NCBI RefSeq assembly: GCF_900177685.1
Contig: NZ_FXAY01000003.1
Location: 62,001-126,000 of the forward strand
Origin: Agreia pratensis
GTDB taxonomy: Bacteria; Actinomycetota; Actinomycetes; Actinomycetales; Microbacteriaceae
Direction of reading: 5' to 3'
DNA length: 64,000 nt
In this document: piece after piece, positions 24,474 through 33,644 of the stretch
Layout of the letters: every line of letters starts with the position of its first letter
How positions within the stretch are numbered: the stretch's first letter is position 1
Made by a program: the position numbers and the translations under genes
The notes under the pieces: generated by a model
The model's database searches: none
Seen by the model: the letters and a program-made list of their open reading frames with translations, nothing else
What the model was told of the DNA's origin: nothing

Positions 24474-25511
24474 ATGCGATGCACGATTGTTCCCCCGTAT
24501 CTGCTGGCCCGCCTCTCGAGGCTCGATGCGAGCGGCCTCGAAACTGTGGCGGCGGCGGCGCACGAAACCTTGATGCACACCCGACCGCTGCGCGAGGCCC
24601 GCCAGAGCGCGGTCCTGCGCCCCGCCGATCCTCGCTCTCCTGGCGGTGGGCCTCAGCGCAGCATCAGCGACGCGGGCGGCCGCGAGATTCTTCCAGGAAC
24701 GGTCGTGCGGAGCGAGGGCGGAACACCGACGGGTGACCCGGCGGTTGATGAGGCCTACGACGGTCTCGGGGCCACGTACGGCCTTTTTGCGGATGCCTTC
24801 GGGCGGGCTTCCATCGATGGTCGAGGGCTCGGACTCGACGCCACCGTGCACTACGGCGCTCGATACGACAATGCTTTCTGGGACGGCGAGCGCATGGTGT
24901 TCGGCGACGGAGACGGCGAGGTCTTCCGCCGGTTCACCCTCTCGCTGAGCGTCATCGGGCACGAACTCAGCCACGGTGTGACGCAGTATTCGAGTCCGCT
25001 CGACTACTCAGGGCAGTCCGGTGCCCTCAACGAGTCGATCTCCGATGTGTTCGGCGCTCTGGTCGAGCAGCATTCGCGGCAGCAGACCACCGACCATGCG
25101 AGCTGGCTCATCGGAGAAGAGCTGTTCACCGACATGGTCGAGGGTGCAGCGCTCCGTTCGATGAAGGCACCAGGAACCGCGTACAACGACGACGTCCTCG
25201 GTGTAGACCCCCAACCCGCTCACATGCGCGACTTCGTCGACACGAGTGACGACAACGGCGGGGTGCACATCAACTCGGGCATCCCGAATCGAGCGTTCTA
25301 TCTGGTGGCCGATTCGCTCGGCGGTTATGCATGGCAGCGCGCCGGCCAGATCTGGTACGACACCCTCAGCGGCGGTGCGCTTGCACCTCGCGCGACGTTC
25401 GTCGACTTCGCGCGAGCCACGCAGCAGTCTGCGAGCAGTCGTTTCGGTGAGGGCTCGAGCGAACTCGAGGCAGTCGAACGGGCATGGTCCTCCGTCGGGG
25501 TTCGGTCATGA
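24474..25511 (+). CDS. Protealysin-like M4 metalloprotease (no signal peptide)
   Basis: 345 residues from the ATG at 24474. Thermolysin-family active site: HELSH (163-167) with the third zinc ligand in GALNESISD (Glu 187) and the catalytic His of GGVHINSGIPN (265). The N-terminus is MRCTIVPPYLL; a short propeptide with this P-P-Y motif and no secretion signal marks the protealysin subgroup, unlike secreted thermolysins with long propeptides. Such proteases are known from Serratia and other bacteria, where one targets host actin-like substrates. The next gene, an emfourin-like inhibitor, overlaps its stop codon by ATGA. Confidence 0.9.
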   Translation: MRCTIVPPYLLARLSRLDASGLETVAAAAHETLMHTRPLREARQSAVLRPADPRSPGGGPQRSISDAGGREILPGTVVRSEGGTPTGDPAVDEAYDGLGATYGLFADAFGRASIDGRGLGLDATVHYGARYDNAFWDGERMVFGDGDGEVFRRFTLSLSVIGHELSHGVTQYSSPLDYSGQSGALNESISDVFGALVEQHSRQQTTDHASWLIGEELFTDMVEGAALRSMKAPGTAYNDDVLGVDPQPAHMRDFVDTSDDNGGVHINSGIPNRAFYLVADSLGGYAWQRAGQIWYDTLSGGALAPRATFVDFARATQQSASSRFGEGSSELEAVERAWSSVGVRS

Positions 25512-25837
25512 ACATCACGGTCGTGCGCACCGGCGGATTCGCGGGTCTGCGTCGAACCTGGCGAGTCGACGTCGACGCACAATCACGCTCGGCACTCGAC
25601 GAGTGGATCCGTATCCTCGATGCCTGTCCGTGGCGAGAGGGCATAGACATCGATGGCGACGGCGTGCCCGACCGTTTCGTGTTCGTCATCACTGTCGAAT
25701 CACCTCCCGAGGCCTTGGCCGCCGCCGTCGACGACGTCGGATCCGAACTGCGGGTAACCCTTCCCGAAACACGGATCGTCGGTCCGTGGAAGCAGCTGAT
25801 AGACCGGGTGCAGTCGACCGATCGCGCCGACACATGA
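25508..25837 (+). CDS. Emfourin-like inhibitor of the adjacent M4 protease
   Basis: 109 residues starting MNITVVRTGGFAGLRRTWRV. This opening, the VxxxGGFAGxxR strand, and the C-terminal TLPETRIVGPWKQLIDRV are features of emfourin (M4in), the intracellular inhibitor encoded next to protealysin. A central acidic loop DIDGDGVPDRF is present. The ATG overlaps the protease stop (ATGA), so both are made from one mRNA. The expected role is to hold the protease inactive in the cell; inferred from fold resemblance and position. Confidence 0.8.
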   Translation: MNITVVRTGGFAGLRRTWRVDVDAQSRSALDEWIRILDACPWREGIDIDGDGVPDRFVFVITVESPPEALAAAVDDVGSELRVTLPETRIVGPWKQLIDRVQSTDRADT

Positions 25838-25882
25838 CGACACCGAAACATGCTGTCAACACGGGAGCGCTAGTTTAGGTCG

Positions 25883-28552
25883 GTGACGATTTTCGCTGAC
25901 ACGACCCCTGGCAATCCCGAGCTCAGCCGCAGAAGCATTCGCGACGAGGTCGACGCTGCGTTGCGCGCCGACGTTCGCCTACTCGGATCGCTCCTTGGAA
26001 GGATTCTGACCGAAGCCGGCGGTGCCGAGCTGCTGAACGACGTCGAGCGGTTGCGCGAGCTCACCATCGACGCATACGAGAAGCAGAACAATGCCTCGAT
26101 CGAAGACGCAGAGAAGCTCGTCGAATCCTTCACGCCGGTACGGGCAGAGCAGGTCGCCCGTGCTTTCACGAGCTACTTCCACCTGGCCAACCTGGCTGAG
26201 GAGCACCACAGAGTGCGCGTGCTGAGAACGCGCTTCTCATCTCCGAGCGATCCGGCACCCGCAGATTCGCTTCCTGCCGCGATCGAACGCCTCGTCGACG
26301 AAGTCGGTCGCGAGGAGACGGCGGAGCGGCTGGCAGCGCTTCGATTCCATCCCGTGCTCACGGCGCATCCCACAGAGGCACGGCGCCGGGCGGTCGCCTC
26401 GGCCATTCGCCGCATCAGCGACCTCCTCTCCGACAGAGATTCCGGCCAGCAGAGCCGTTTGGCTGCCGCAGAGATCGAACGGCGCCTTCTCGAGCAGATC
26501 GATGTGCTCTGGCGCACCTCTCCGCTGCGAACGACCAGGCCGACGCCGCTCGACGAGGTCCGCACAGCGATGAACATCTTCGACCAGACGTTGTTTCAGG
26601 TCGTGCCGCAGGTGTACCGGCTTCTCGACGACTGGATGCTCGACTCCGAGGCGGGCAAGAAGCCTGTGGTCGCACCGGCGTTCATGCGGCTCGGAAGCTG
26701 GATCGCGGCGGACCGTGATGGAAACCCCTTCGTCACGGCAGAGGTCACAGAAGAAGCGGCGGCGATCGCCAGCGAGCACATTCTCTTCGGTCTCGAACAC
26801 GCGGCCACGCGCATCGGTCGCACCCTGACCCTCGATTCCGAGGACACCCCACCCAGCGAGGCGCTGCTGGCGCTGTGGCAGCGGCAGCAGTCCATCGCTC
26901 CCCAGGTGACCAGTCAGATCGGCACCCGTTCACCGCACGAACCTCACCGCCGCGTTCTCATGGTCGTTGCGGCCCGCATCGTCGCCACCCGCCAGGGCAC
27001 CGAGCTCGCCTACGGTCTGCCTGACGAGCTGATCTCCGATCTACGCGTGATTCAGCAGTCGCTGCGCGAGGCGGGCGCCGACCGCAGCGCCAACGGAGAG
27101 CTGCAGAACCTCATCTGGCAGGTCGAGACCTTCGGTTTTCATCTGGCCGAGCTCGAGGTGCGTCAGCACTCCAAGGTGCATCGCCAGGCGCTGGCGGAGA
27201 TCCGGGCTGGCGGCGAACTGAGCGAGATGACCCACGAGGTCCTTTCGGTCTATCGCACCATTGCTACTCTGCAGAAGCGCTACGGAACGGCTGCGGCTCG
27301 TCGCTACATCGTGTCGTTCACGCAGTCTTCGGCCGACATCGCCACCGTCTTCGCGCTGGCCGAGGCCGCCCTCGGATCGCCCGAGGCCGCGCCGATTCTC
27401 GACGCCGTACCTCTGTTCGAGACGTTCGCCGATCTCGAGGCGAGCACAGACATCCTCGACGAGATGATCACGTTGCCACAGGTGCAGGCTCGCCTCGCTG
27501 CGACAGGTCGAAAGCTCGAAGTCATGCTCGGCTACTCTGACTCGTCGAAAGACGTGGGTCCGGTCTCCGCGACACTGGCGCTCTACTCGGCCCAGGAGCG
27601 TATCTCGCGTTGGGCGCAAGACAATGACATCGAGTTGACACTGTTCCACGGTCGTGGCGGTGCTCTGGGCCGAGGCGGCGGGCCCGCGAACGAGGCCGTC
27701 ATGGCACAGCCCGGCGGCTCGGTGGAGGGCCGGTTCAAACTGACCGAGCAGGGCGAGGTGATCTTCGCCCAGTACGGCGACAAGGCGATCGCGGCACGCC
27801 ACATCGAACAGATGGCTGCAGCGACGCTTCTCGCGTCGAGTCCGTCGAATGAAGAGGCCAACAACACGGCCACGCGTGACTTCGTCGACATCGCCCGCAC
27901 TCTCGACCTGCGGTCGCGCGAACGCTTCTTCGAACTCATCAAGGCAGACGGCTTCGCTCCGTGGTTCGCACAGGTCACGCCGATGGAGGAAGTCGGCCTG
28001 CTCGCGCTGGGCTCTCGACCAGCCCGCCGAGGGCTTTCGGTGGAATCGCTCGAAGATCTCCGTGCCATTCCATGGGTGTTCGCGTGGACGCAGGCGCGCA
28101 TCAATCTGACGGGGTGGTTCGGCCTGGGTTCGGCTCTCGCGGCCGTGGGAGACGTCGATGCCCTCCGCGACGCCTATGCCCGATGGCCGCTCTTCACCGC
28201 CATGATCAACAACGTCGAGATGTCGCTCGCAAAGACCGACGACCGCCTCGCCAAGCGGTATCTCGCTCTGGGCGATCGCGATGACTTGGCCTCGCTCGTG
28301 CTCGACGAGATGGAGATCACCCGCGAATGGGTTCGGCGGACGACCGGGCACGGAGAGATCCTCGAGGGTCGCCCCGTACTGCAGCGCGCCGTTCGCCTGA
28401 GGAGCCCCTATGTCGATGCTCTGTCCCTTCTCCAGCTTCGCGCCCTGAGGGCCGTGCGCAGCTCAGGAAGCGTGGATCCGGCCGACGACACGCACCGTCT
28501 TCTGCTGCTCGCCGTCAACGGGGTCGCCGCCGGCCTGCAGAACACAGGATAG
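25883..28552 (+). CDS. ppc: Phosphoenolpyruvate carboxylase
   Basis: 889 residues starting at a GTG 6 bases after TAGTTT, probably a leaderless start. Catalytic motifs are intact: VLTAHPTEARRR (active-site His, about residue 155), GYSDSSKDVGPVSA (about 550), FHGRGGALGRGGGPANEAVM (about 590), and QPGGSVEGRFKLTEQGEVI. The C-terminus ends NGVAAGLQNTG as the family does. The enzyme fixes bicarbonate on PEP to make oxaloacetate, refilling the TCA cycle. The regulatory aspartate-binding region is present at normal length, so allosteric control is expected. Confidence 0.97.
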   Translation: MTIFADTTPGNPELSRRSIRDEVDAALRADVRLLGSLLGRILTEAGGAELLNDVERLRELTIDAYEKQNNASIEDAEKLVESFTPVRAEQVARAFTSYFHLANLAEEHHRVRVLRTRFSSPSDPAPADSLPAAIERLVDEVGREETAERLAALRFHPVLTAHPTEARRRAVASAIRRISDLLSDRDSGQQSRLAAAEIERRLLEQIDVLWRTSPLRTTRPTPLDEVRTAMNIFDQTLFQVVPQVYRLLDDWMLDSEAGKKPVVAPAFMRLGSWIAADRDGNPFVTAEVTEEAAAIASEHILFGLEHAATRIGRTLTLDSEDTPPSEALLALWQRQQSIAPQVTSQIGTRSPHEPHRRVLMVVAARIVATRQGTELAYGLPDELISDLRVIQQSLREAGADRSANGELQNLIWQVETFGFHLAELEVRQHSKVHRQALAEIRAGGELSEMTHEVLSVYRTIATLQKRYGTAAARRYIVSFTQSSADIATVFALAEAALGSPEAAPILDAVPLFETFADLEASTDILDEMITLPQVQARLAATGRKLEVMLGYSDSSKDVGPVSATLALYSAQERISRWAQDNDIELTLFHGRGGALGRGGGPANEAVMAQPGGSVEGRFKLTEQGEVIFAQYGDKAIAARHIEQMAAATLLASSPSNEEANNTATRDFVDIARTLDLRSRERFFELIKADGFAPWFAQVTPMEEVGLLALGSRPARRGLSVESLEDLRAIPWVFAWTQARINLTGWFGLGSALAAVGDVDALRDAYARWPLFTAMINNVEMSLAKTDDRLAKRYLALGDRDDLASLVLDEMEITREWVRRTTGHGEILEGRPVLQRAVRLRSPYVDALSLLQLRALRAVRSSGSVDPADDTHRLLLLAVNGVAAGLQNTG

Positions 28553-28564
28553 GGGCGCGATTCC

Positions 28565-29233
28565 GTGGCCCATCGTTCGGTGTACCAGGCGCTGCTCGGC
28601 GACCGGATCGAGCTCTTGCAACCGGAGCTGTCGCACTACGTCGGGGGAGCGGCACGAGGAGAGGCCGGACTCGGTCGCGGGGTGTACGAATTTGCTGGGC
28701 CGTCGAAGACCTGGCTCGTGCCTCTGTTCGCGGCGATCGCCCGCGCCGATGCGTTGTTCGGTGAGCGCGGCCGCGGCGTCGGCCTCACCGTGGTGAACGT
28801 GCCGCACGCCGACGCCCACGGTCGGTTGTGCCTCAGCTCGACCCGCAGTTTCGCCTTCGCCGAGGTGACTCGGACGATGCAGGACACGATGCTGGCCGGT
28901 CGAGACGGCCTGCTGCACGACTTTCTCGGCAAGACCCGTCTCCTCGAAGTATCGCTGCGACTCTCTGTCTCGCCCGAGGGCTGGCTCCGGATGCGATCGG
29001 TCGGCACCTGGCTGTGGCTGGGGCGTGTGCGCATCCCTGTTCCGCGTATCTTCTCGGCACGGGTAGATCTTCTCGAACGCTGGGATGCCGAAACGGCAAG
29101 CCAACGGGTCGACGTGACCCTCACGCATCCTGTTTTCGGGCGGGTATTCGAGTATCGCGGCTCGTTCGTCTACGACCACCGGGCGGGCTCGGTCGACGAC
29201 GTCGATACCGCGCGCATCGATCGCCGGTACTAG
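28565..29233 (+). CDS. DUF4166-type protein
   Basis: 222 residues, 12 bases after ppc. The opening SVYQALLGDRIELLQPELSHYV and the later VPLFAAIARADALFGERGRG fit DUF4166 proteins, which begin with 'F..LL......L.P.....H' and carry strand-rich segments such as THPVFGRVFEYRGSFVYDH near the end. Cytoplasmic, no membrane segment. The family has no known role; in actinobacteria it is often fused to NAD-binding enzymes. Co-transcription with ppc is plausible from spacing only. Confidence 0.7.
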   Translation: MAHRSVYQALLGDRIELLQPELSHYVGGAARGEAGLGRGVYEFAGPSKTWLVPLFAAIARADALFGERGRGVGLTVVNVPHADAHGRLCLSSTRSFAFAEVTRTMQDTMLAGRDGLLHDFLGKTRLLEVSLRLSVSPEGWLRMRSVGTWLWLGRVRIPVPRIFSARVDLLERWDAETASQRVDVTLTHPVFGRVFEYRGSFVYDHRAGSVDDVDTARIDRRY

Positions 29234-29261
29234 CTCACCTGCTGAGATCGCGGGCAGACGA

Positions 29262-30059
29262 CTACTCGGAGAGGACGCGAAGGGCTTCGTCGTGCAGCAG
29301 CCCGTTGGTGGCGAGAGCAGAGCCTGACCATGGCCCGGGCGTGCCGTCGACCGAGGTGAATCGACCACCCGCCTCGTGGATGACGGGAATGAGCGCTGCC
29401 ATGTCGTAGGGCTGCAGGTCGAACTCGCCGGCGACGTCGAGTGCCCCCTCGGCCACGAGCATGTACGACCACATCTCGCCGTAGGCCCTTGTGCGCCACA
29501 CGCCGCGGCTCAGCGCGAGGAGGCTGTCGAGCCTGCCTGCTTCGTCCCAGCCCTTAAGGCTGTTGTAGCTGACGCTCGCATCGTCGAGTCGGGCCACCGA
29601 CGAGACGGCGAGCCGTCGAGGGGGCGTCGATGGCGCGAGTGTGGAATCGGTGGTCCACGCGCCCTGCCCAAGCGCGCCCCACCAACGACGACCGAGAGCG
29701 GGCGAACTGACGACTCCCACGACAGGTTCGCCGTCGACAACGAGCGAGATCAAGGTCGCCCACACCGGGACGCCTCTCAAGTAATTGGCCGTGCCGTCGA
29801 TCGGGTCGATGATCCACTGGCGGCTGGATGTGCCTGCGGAGCCATACTCCTCGCCGAGGATGGCGTCTGCCGGGCGGGCGACGGCGAGCCGGTCTCGGAT
29901 CTCGCGCTCGACGGCCCTGTCCGCATCCGTCACCGGTGTTCGATCGGGCTTCTTCTCGACGACGAGATCGAGCGCCATGAAGCGATCGAGCGAGATCGCG
30001 TCGGCGGCGTCGGCGATCTCGAGGGCAAGGGCCAGGTCATCTGCGTACGGATCGGTCAT
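29262..30059 (-). CDS. hisN: Histidinol-phosphatase (inositol monophosphatase fold)
   Basis: 265 residues, ATG 6 bases after a TACGCT -10 element, likely leaderless. Metal-binding motif of the inositol-monophosphatase fold: ILGEEYGSAG (Glu) and WIIDPIDGTANYLRGVPVWA (D-P-x-D-G-T), plus the second site YDMAALIPVIHEAGGRFTSV. The length and DPIDGTANY match HisN enzymes that hydrolyse histidinol phosphate in histidine synthesis; a related monophosphatase activity cannot be excluded. Transcribed opposite to the DUF4166 gene and downstream of rsgA. Confidence 0.85.
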   Translation of the reverse strand: MTDPYADDLALALEIADAADAISLDRFMALDLVVEKKPDRTPVTDADRAVEREIRDRLAVARPADAILGEEYGSAGTSSRQWIIDPIDGTANYLRGVPVWATLISLVVDGEPVVGVVSSPALGRRWWGALGQGAWTTDSTLAPSTPPRRLAVSSVARLDDASVSYNSLKGWDEAGRLDSLLALSRGVWRTRAYGEMWSYMLVAEGALDVAGEFDLQPYDMAALIPVIHEAGGRFTSVDGTPGPWSGSALATNGLLHDEALRVLSE

Positions 30060-30110
30060 TCCCTAAGCGTAGCCAGCGCGGGTGAACAGCCGGTCACCGC
30101 GGAGCGGCAG

Positions 30111-31160
30111 CTACGAGTCGCTGAGCGAGCCGACGAGCTTCTGCAGAGATTGGATGCGGGCGATGCCGCTGGAGCCCAATTCGCCTGCCAGTACGCGGTC
30201 GACGACCTCCCAGTCGTGCGCCTGGCTGAGCGGGATTCCGTCGGGCGGCGGAACGGAGGAGGGGATCGCCATACGGGCGAACGACTTCAGCACGTTCGCC
30301 GGGTCGACGTGTCCGAGGCCGAACGATCGCACACCGGGCGTGTCGATGATCCAGCCGGACCGGCCATCGTCGTCGTGTACGCGAAGTCCGAGGGTCGACG
30401 ACGATGTGTGCCGGCCCCGTCCGGTGACGTCGTTCACCCGTCCGATCGCCCGGTCGGTGCCAGGTACGAGAGCGTTGACGAGGGTGGACTTGCCGACGCC
30501 GGAATGGCCTACAGTCACGGTGGTGTGGCCGATGAGAAGCGCCTTCAGTTCGTCGAGAGGCAGTTCGTCGCGTTCGCCCGTGACCACCGTGAGGTCGAGA
30601 CAGTCGAACTCCGAGAGGAACTCCGCCGGATCGGCGAGGTCGGTCTTGGTGATGAAGAGGATCGGGGTGATGCCGGCGTCGAAGGCAGCGACCAGGTAGC
30701 GGTCGACGAGCCGTGCTCGCGGCTCGGGATTGGCGGCGGCCACGACGATCAGCATCTGATCGGCATTGGCGACGATGACGCGCTCGACCGCGTCGGTGTC
30801 GTCGGCGCTGCGCCGCAGCAGGGTCGTGCGCGGAGTGATCTTGACGACCCGCGAGAGACTGCCCTCGGCTCCGGAGGTGTCGCCCACGAGGCCGACGCGG
30901 TCGCCGGTCACGATCGCTGTCTTGCCCAGCTCGCGCGCTCGTGACGCGGTTATCGCCCGCTCATCAGGCGTGTCTTCGTCGACCAGCACGGTGAAGCGCC
31001 CGCGGTCGACCGTCAGGATGCGCCCCGGCACCGCGTTGGCGTATTCGGGCCGGATCTTGGTTCGGGGTTTGTTGCCCTTGGGGTTGGGCCGTACTCGGAC
31101 GCTCGATTCGTCGTATTCCGACTCGTCATCATCGTCGTCGTCGTTCGACCACCAGGTCAT
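30111..31160 (-). CDS. rsgA: Ribosome small-subunit GTPase RsgA
   Basis: 349 residues with the circularly permuted GTPase order G4-G1-G3: ITKTDLADP (G4), GHSGVGKSTLVNALVPGTDR (G1, about residue 215), then DTPGVRSFGL (G3). An OB-like domain precedes it and the N-terminus is very acidic (NDDDDDDESEYDESS). RsgA matures the 30S subunit. The usual C-terminal zinc knuckle (C-x5-C-x-H-x5-C) is missing; the end is helical instead, as in some actinobacterial forms. The ATG overlaps the aroA stop by 4 bases. Confidence 0.9.
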   Translation of the reverse strand: MTWWSNDDDDDDESEYDESSVRVRPNPKGNKPRTKIRPEYANAVPGRILTVDRGRFTVLVDEDTPDERAITASRARELGKTAIVTGDRVGLVGDTSGAEGSLSRVVKITPRTTLLRRSADDTDAVERVIVANADQMLIVVAAANPEPRARLVDRYLVAAFDAGITPILFITKTDLADPAEFLSEFDCLDLTVVTGERDELPLDELKALLIGHTTVTVGHSGVGKSTLVNALVPGTDRAIGRVNDVTGRGRHTSSSTLGLRVHDDDGRSGWIIDTPGVRSFGLGHVDPANVLKSFARMAIPSSVPPPDGIPLSQAHDWEVVDRVLAGELGSSGIARIQSLQKLVGSLSDS

Positions 31161-32530
31161 GAGGTACTCGCGGCGAGCGCGCTCCAGAGCTCGGGGAACT
31201 CGGGAAGCGTCTTCGAGGTCGTTTTGATGTCTTCGATGAGGACATCGGGCGTGACGAGCGCGATGATTGCGCCGGCGTGAGCCATACGGTGGTCGGCGTA
31301 GGTCTTCCAGGTGCCTCCGTGCAAGGGGGCGGGCTCGATGCGAAGGCCGTCCTCGAGCTCGGTGACGATGCCGCCCAGCGCGGTGAGCTCGCTCGCGAGA
31401 GCAGCGAGGCGGTCTGTCTCATGGTGTCGGATGTGCCCGATGCCCGTGATTTCGCTGGGGGAGTCGGCCAGCGCGGCCAGCGCCACCAGGGCAGGGGCCA
31501 GTTCGCCGCCCTCGGAGAGGTCGAGCGTGATGCCGTGGATCTCGCCCGTACCTTCGACGGTGAGCACGCCGTCGATCAGTGACACGGTGGCGCCGAAGAG
31601 GGGCAGGAGATCGATGAGGTGAGCGCCCACCTGAGTGGTGCTGGCGGGCCAGCCGCTGACGCTCACTCGTCCGCCCGTGGCGACGGCGGCGGCGAGAAAC
31701 GGCGCCGCATTCGAGAGGTCGGGTTCGATATCGACAGTCGCACCCCGGATGCTGCCGGGCGCGATCGTCCACACGCCCGGCTCGGGCGACTCCACGGTCA
31801 CTCCACGATCGGCCAACGCCTGGATCGTCATCTCGATATGAGGTTGGCTGGGCACACGTTCACCGGAGTGACGGAGAACGAGGCCCTCGTCGAATCGCGC
31901 CGCGGAGAGCAGGAGGCCCGAGACGAACTGGCTCGAGCTGGACGCATCGATGACGATCTCTCCTCCCGTGACGCGACCGGTTCCGTGCACGGTGAAGGGA
32001 AGCGCACCTGCTCCGTCATCTGCGATGTCGACACCGAGCGAGCGAAGCGATGAGATGGTCGTCTTCATGGGCCTGCGGCGGGCGGCCTCGTCGCCGTCGA
32101 ACACGACCGGACCGAGGGCGAGGGCGGCGACGGGTGGGATGAATCGCATCACCGTTCCGGCGAGACCGCAGTCGACGGTCGTGCTGCCGAGCAGCTCGTC
32201 GGCGGGGGTGATGAGCCAATCGTCACCGAACTGGCCCGCGCCTGAGACGACCTCGATCGTCGTTCCCATCGAGCGGAGAGCATCGACCATCAACGTGGTG
32301 TCGCGCGAATGCAGTGGAGCGCGGAGTGTCGACGGCGAATCGGCCAGTGCCGAGAGCACCAACTGGCGGTTCGTGAGGCTCTTCGAGCCGGGAAGGACGA
32401 CGGCGGCGTCGATCGGCCCGGAGGCGATCGGCGATGGCCACGGTGCATCGCCGGGCGGAACGGCGGCGACCCCCGGAGTCTCGTCGTCGTAGGGGGAGAA
32501 GCGCGGATCGAGTTGATTGATGATGCCCAT
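31157..32530 (-). CDS. aroA: 3-Phosphoshikimate 1-carboxyvinyltransferase (EPSP synthase)
   Basis: 457 residues from the ATG at 32530; further upstream in-frame codons are not convincing because they run into the sigR leader. Class I motifs: PGSKSLTNRQLVLSALADSP (substrate site), CGLAGTVMRFIPPVAALALG, RRRPMKTTISSLRSLGVDI and LSNAAPFLAAAVATGG. The enzyme joins PEP to shikimate-3-phosphate in aromatic amino-acid synthesis. It shares its promoter region with the divergent sigR gene and is coupled to rsgA. Confidence 0.96.
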   Translation of the reverse strand: MGIINQLDPRFSPYDDETPGVAAVPPGDAPWPSPIASGPIDAAVVLPGSKSLTNRQLVLSALADSPSTLRAPLHSRDTTLMVDALRSMGTTIEVVSGAGQFGDDWLITPADELLGSTTVDCGLAGTVMRFIPPVAALALGPVVFDGDEAARRRPMKTTISSLRSLGVDIADDGAGALPFTVHGTGRVTGGEIVIDASSSSQFVSGLLLSAARFDEGLVLRHSGERVPSQPHIEMTIQALADRGVTVESPEPGVWTIAPGSIRGATVDIEPDLSNAAPFLAAAVATGGRVSVSGWPASTTQVGAHLIDLLPLFGATVSLIDGVLTVEGTGEIHGITLDLSEGGELAPALVALAALADSPSEITGIGHIRHHETDRLAALASELTALGGIVTELEDGLRIEPAPLHGGTWKTYADHRMAHAGAIIALVTPDVLIEDIKTTSKTLPEFPELWSALAASTS

Positions 32531-32554
32531 TGCTCCCCAGATTACCGCGATAGC

Positions 32555-32581
32555 GGAATAAACGACGTTCCGATAGTCGTT
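32555..32581 (+). promoter_or_regulatory. SigR-type promoter upstream of sigR
   Basis: GGAAT at 32555-32559 and GTT at 32579-32581 are separated by 19 bases, the spacing and motifs (GGAAY, GTT) recognised by SigR/SigH-class sigma factors. It lies about 150 bases before the downstream sigR start and 63 bases before an in-frame upstream ATG at 32644, so it could drive autoregulation and a longer isoform. Confidence 0.6.
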
Positions 32582-32733
32582 GTTGATCGTATGAGGGTCG
32601 AACGGACCGTCGATACAGAACGAGAGGCAAGGGTGAGTCCGAGATGCTGACACGTGAGCGCGTGCGACCACCCGTCGTAACCCCGGGCATGGCCTGGGCC
32701 GAACGCGCCCTCGCCGAAGTAGACTCTGCTCTG

Positions 32734-33354
32734 ATGAGCAACTCCACACCTGATACCCCTCCGGCGGCAACCCCAGATCCGCGGGATCTGTTCGAGGAAC
32801 AGGCGATACCGTTCCTCGACCAGCTGTACGGCGCTGCCCTGCGCATGACGCGCAACCCTGCTGACGCTCAAGATCTGGTTCAAGAGACCTTCGTCAAGGC
32901 CTATGCGGCCTTCGGTCAATTCGAGCAGGGCACCAACCTCAAGGCGTGGCTCTACCGCATCCTCACGAACACGTTCATCAATACCTATCGCAAGAAGCAG
33001 CGCGACCCCTACAAGGGCACCATCTCCGACATGGAGGACTGGCAGCTGGGCGAGGCCGAGTCGGCGACGGCCATGTCGAGCCGCTCCGCCGAGGCGGAGG
33101 CCATCGACCATCTGCCCGACAGCGCGGTCAAAGACGCTCTTCAGTCGATTCCCGAAGATTTTCGTCTGGCGGTCTATTTCGCCGACGTCGAAGGTTTCTC
33201 CTATCAGGAGATCGCCGATATCATGAAGACCCCTGTCGGCACAGTGATGAGTCGCCTGCACCGAGGCAGACGACTTCTCAGGGGACTTCTGACCGACTAC
33301 GCAGCAGATCGCGGCATTCGTGTCGCATCGAAGACGGGGAGCACGAAGAAATGA
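32734..33354 (+). CDS. sigR: ECF sigma factor of the SigR/SigH thiol-stress type
   Basis: 206 residues from the ATG at 32734, 8 bases after TAGACT. Region 2: [20 protein letters not shown], then [13 protein letters not shown]; region 2.4: [20 protein letters not shown]; region 4: [20 protein letters not shown] and [15 protein letters not shown]. The anti-sigma gene with a zinc HxxxCxxC follows in an ATGA overlap, the SigR-RsrA arrangement. It controls thioredoxin, mycothiol and protein-quality genes in response to disulfide stress. In-frame codons to 32644 could give a 30-residue N-terminal extension. Confidence 0.9.
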   Translation: MSNSTPDTPPAATPDPRDLFEEQAIPFLDQLYGAALRMTRNPADAQDLVQETFVKAYAAFGQFEQGTNLKAWLYRILTNTFINTYRKKQRDPYKGTISDMEDWQLGEAESATAMSSRSAEAEAIDHLPDSAVKDALQSIPEDFRLAVYFADVEGFSYQEIADIMKTPVGTVMSRLHRGRRLLRGLLTDYAADRGIRVASKTGSTKK

Positions 33355-33593
33355 CCGATTGCGGTTGCGACAAGGCCAAGGCGGAACTCGAGGAGTATCT
33401 GCACAACGAGCTCTGCTCGACGGACGCTGAGGACATTCGAGAGCACCTCGCCGGATGCGTCGACTGCGAGTCGGAGCTTCACGTCGGACGCGTGCTGACC
33501 GAGGCTGTTCAACGTGCCTGCCGCGAGACCGCGCCTGGCGACCTGCGCGATCAGGTGCTTCTGAAGATCCGCACGATCCAGGCGACGCACTGA
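33351..33593 (+). CDS. rsrA: Zinc anti-sigma factor, RsrA type
   Basis: 80 residues, ATG overlapping the sigma stop. The zinc-binding motif H-x3-C-x2-C is in [11 protein letters not shown] (about residues 33-43), with more cysteines near the N-terminus ([15 protein letters not shown]) and one in the second half ([10 protein letters not shown]). In the RsrA family oxidation of the cysteines releases zinc and the sigma factor. The small size is normal for this group. Followed by a strong terminator. Confidence 0.9.
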   Translation: MTDCGCDKAKAELEEYLHNELCSTDAEDIREHLAGCVDCESELHVGRVLTEAVQRACRETAPGDLRDQVLLKIRTIQATH

Positions 33594-33605
33594 CGAACAA
33601 ATGAT

Positions 33606-33640
33606 GGTCGGTTTCTCGAGCGGGGCTCGAGAAACCGACC
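33606..33640. terminator. Bidirectional terminator between rsrA and kgd
   Basis: 16-bp perfectly paired arms (33606-33621 and 33625-33640) around GGG lie between the convergent rsrA and kgd genes. No long T-run on either side, but the strength and position fit a shared transcription barrier. Confidence 0.75.
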
Positions 33641-33644
33641 TTCG

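Noticed and set aside
29376-30944. Long plus-strand frame (522 codons) opposite hisN and rsgA
   Set aside because: Crosses two conserved genes on the other strand and has no motifs or start signal.
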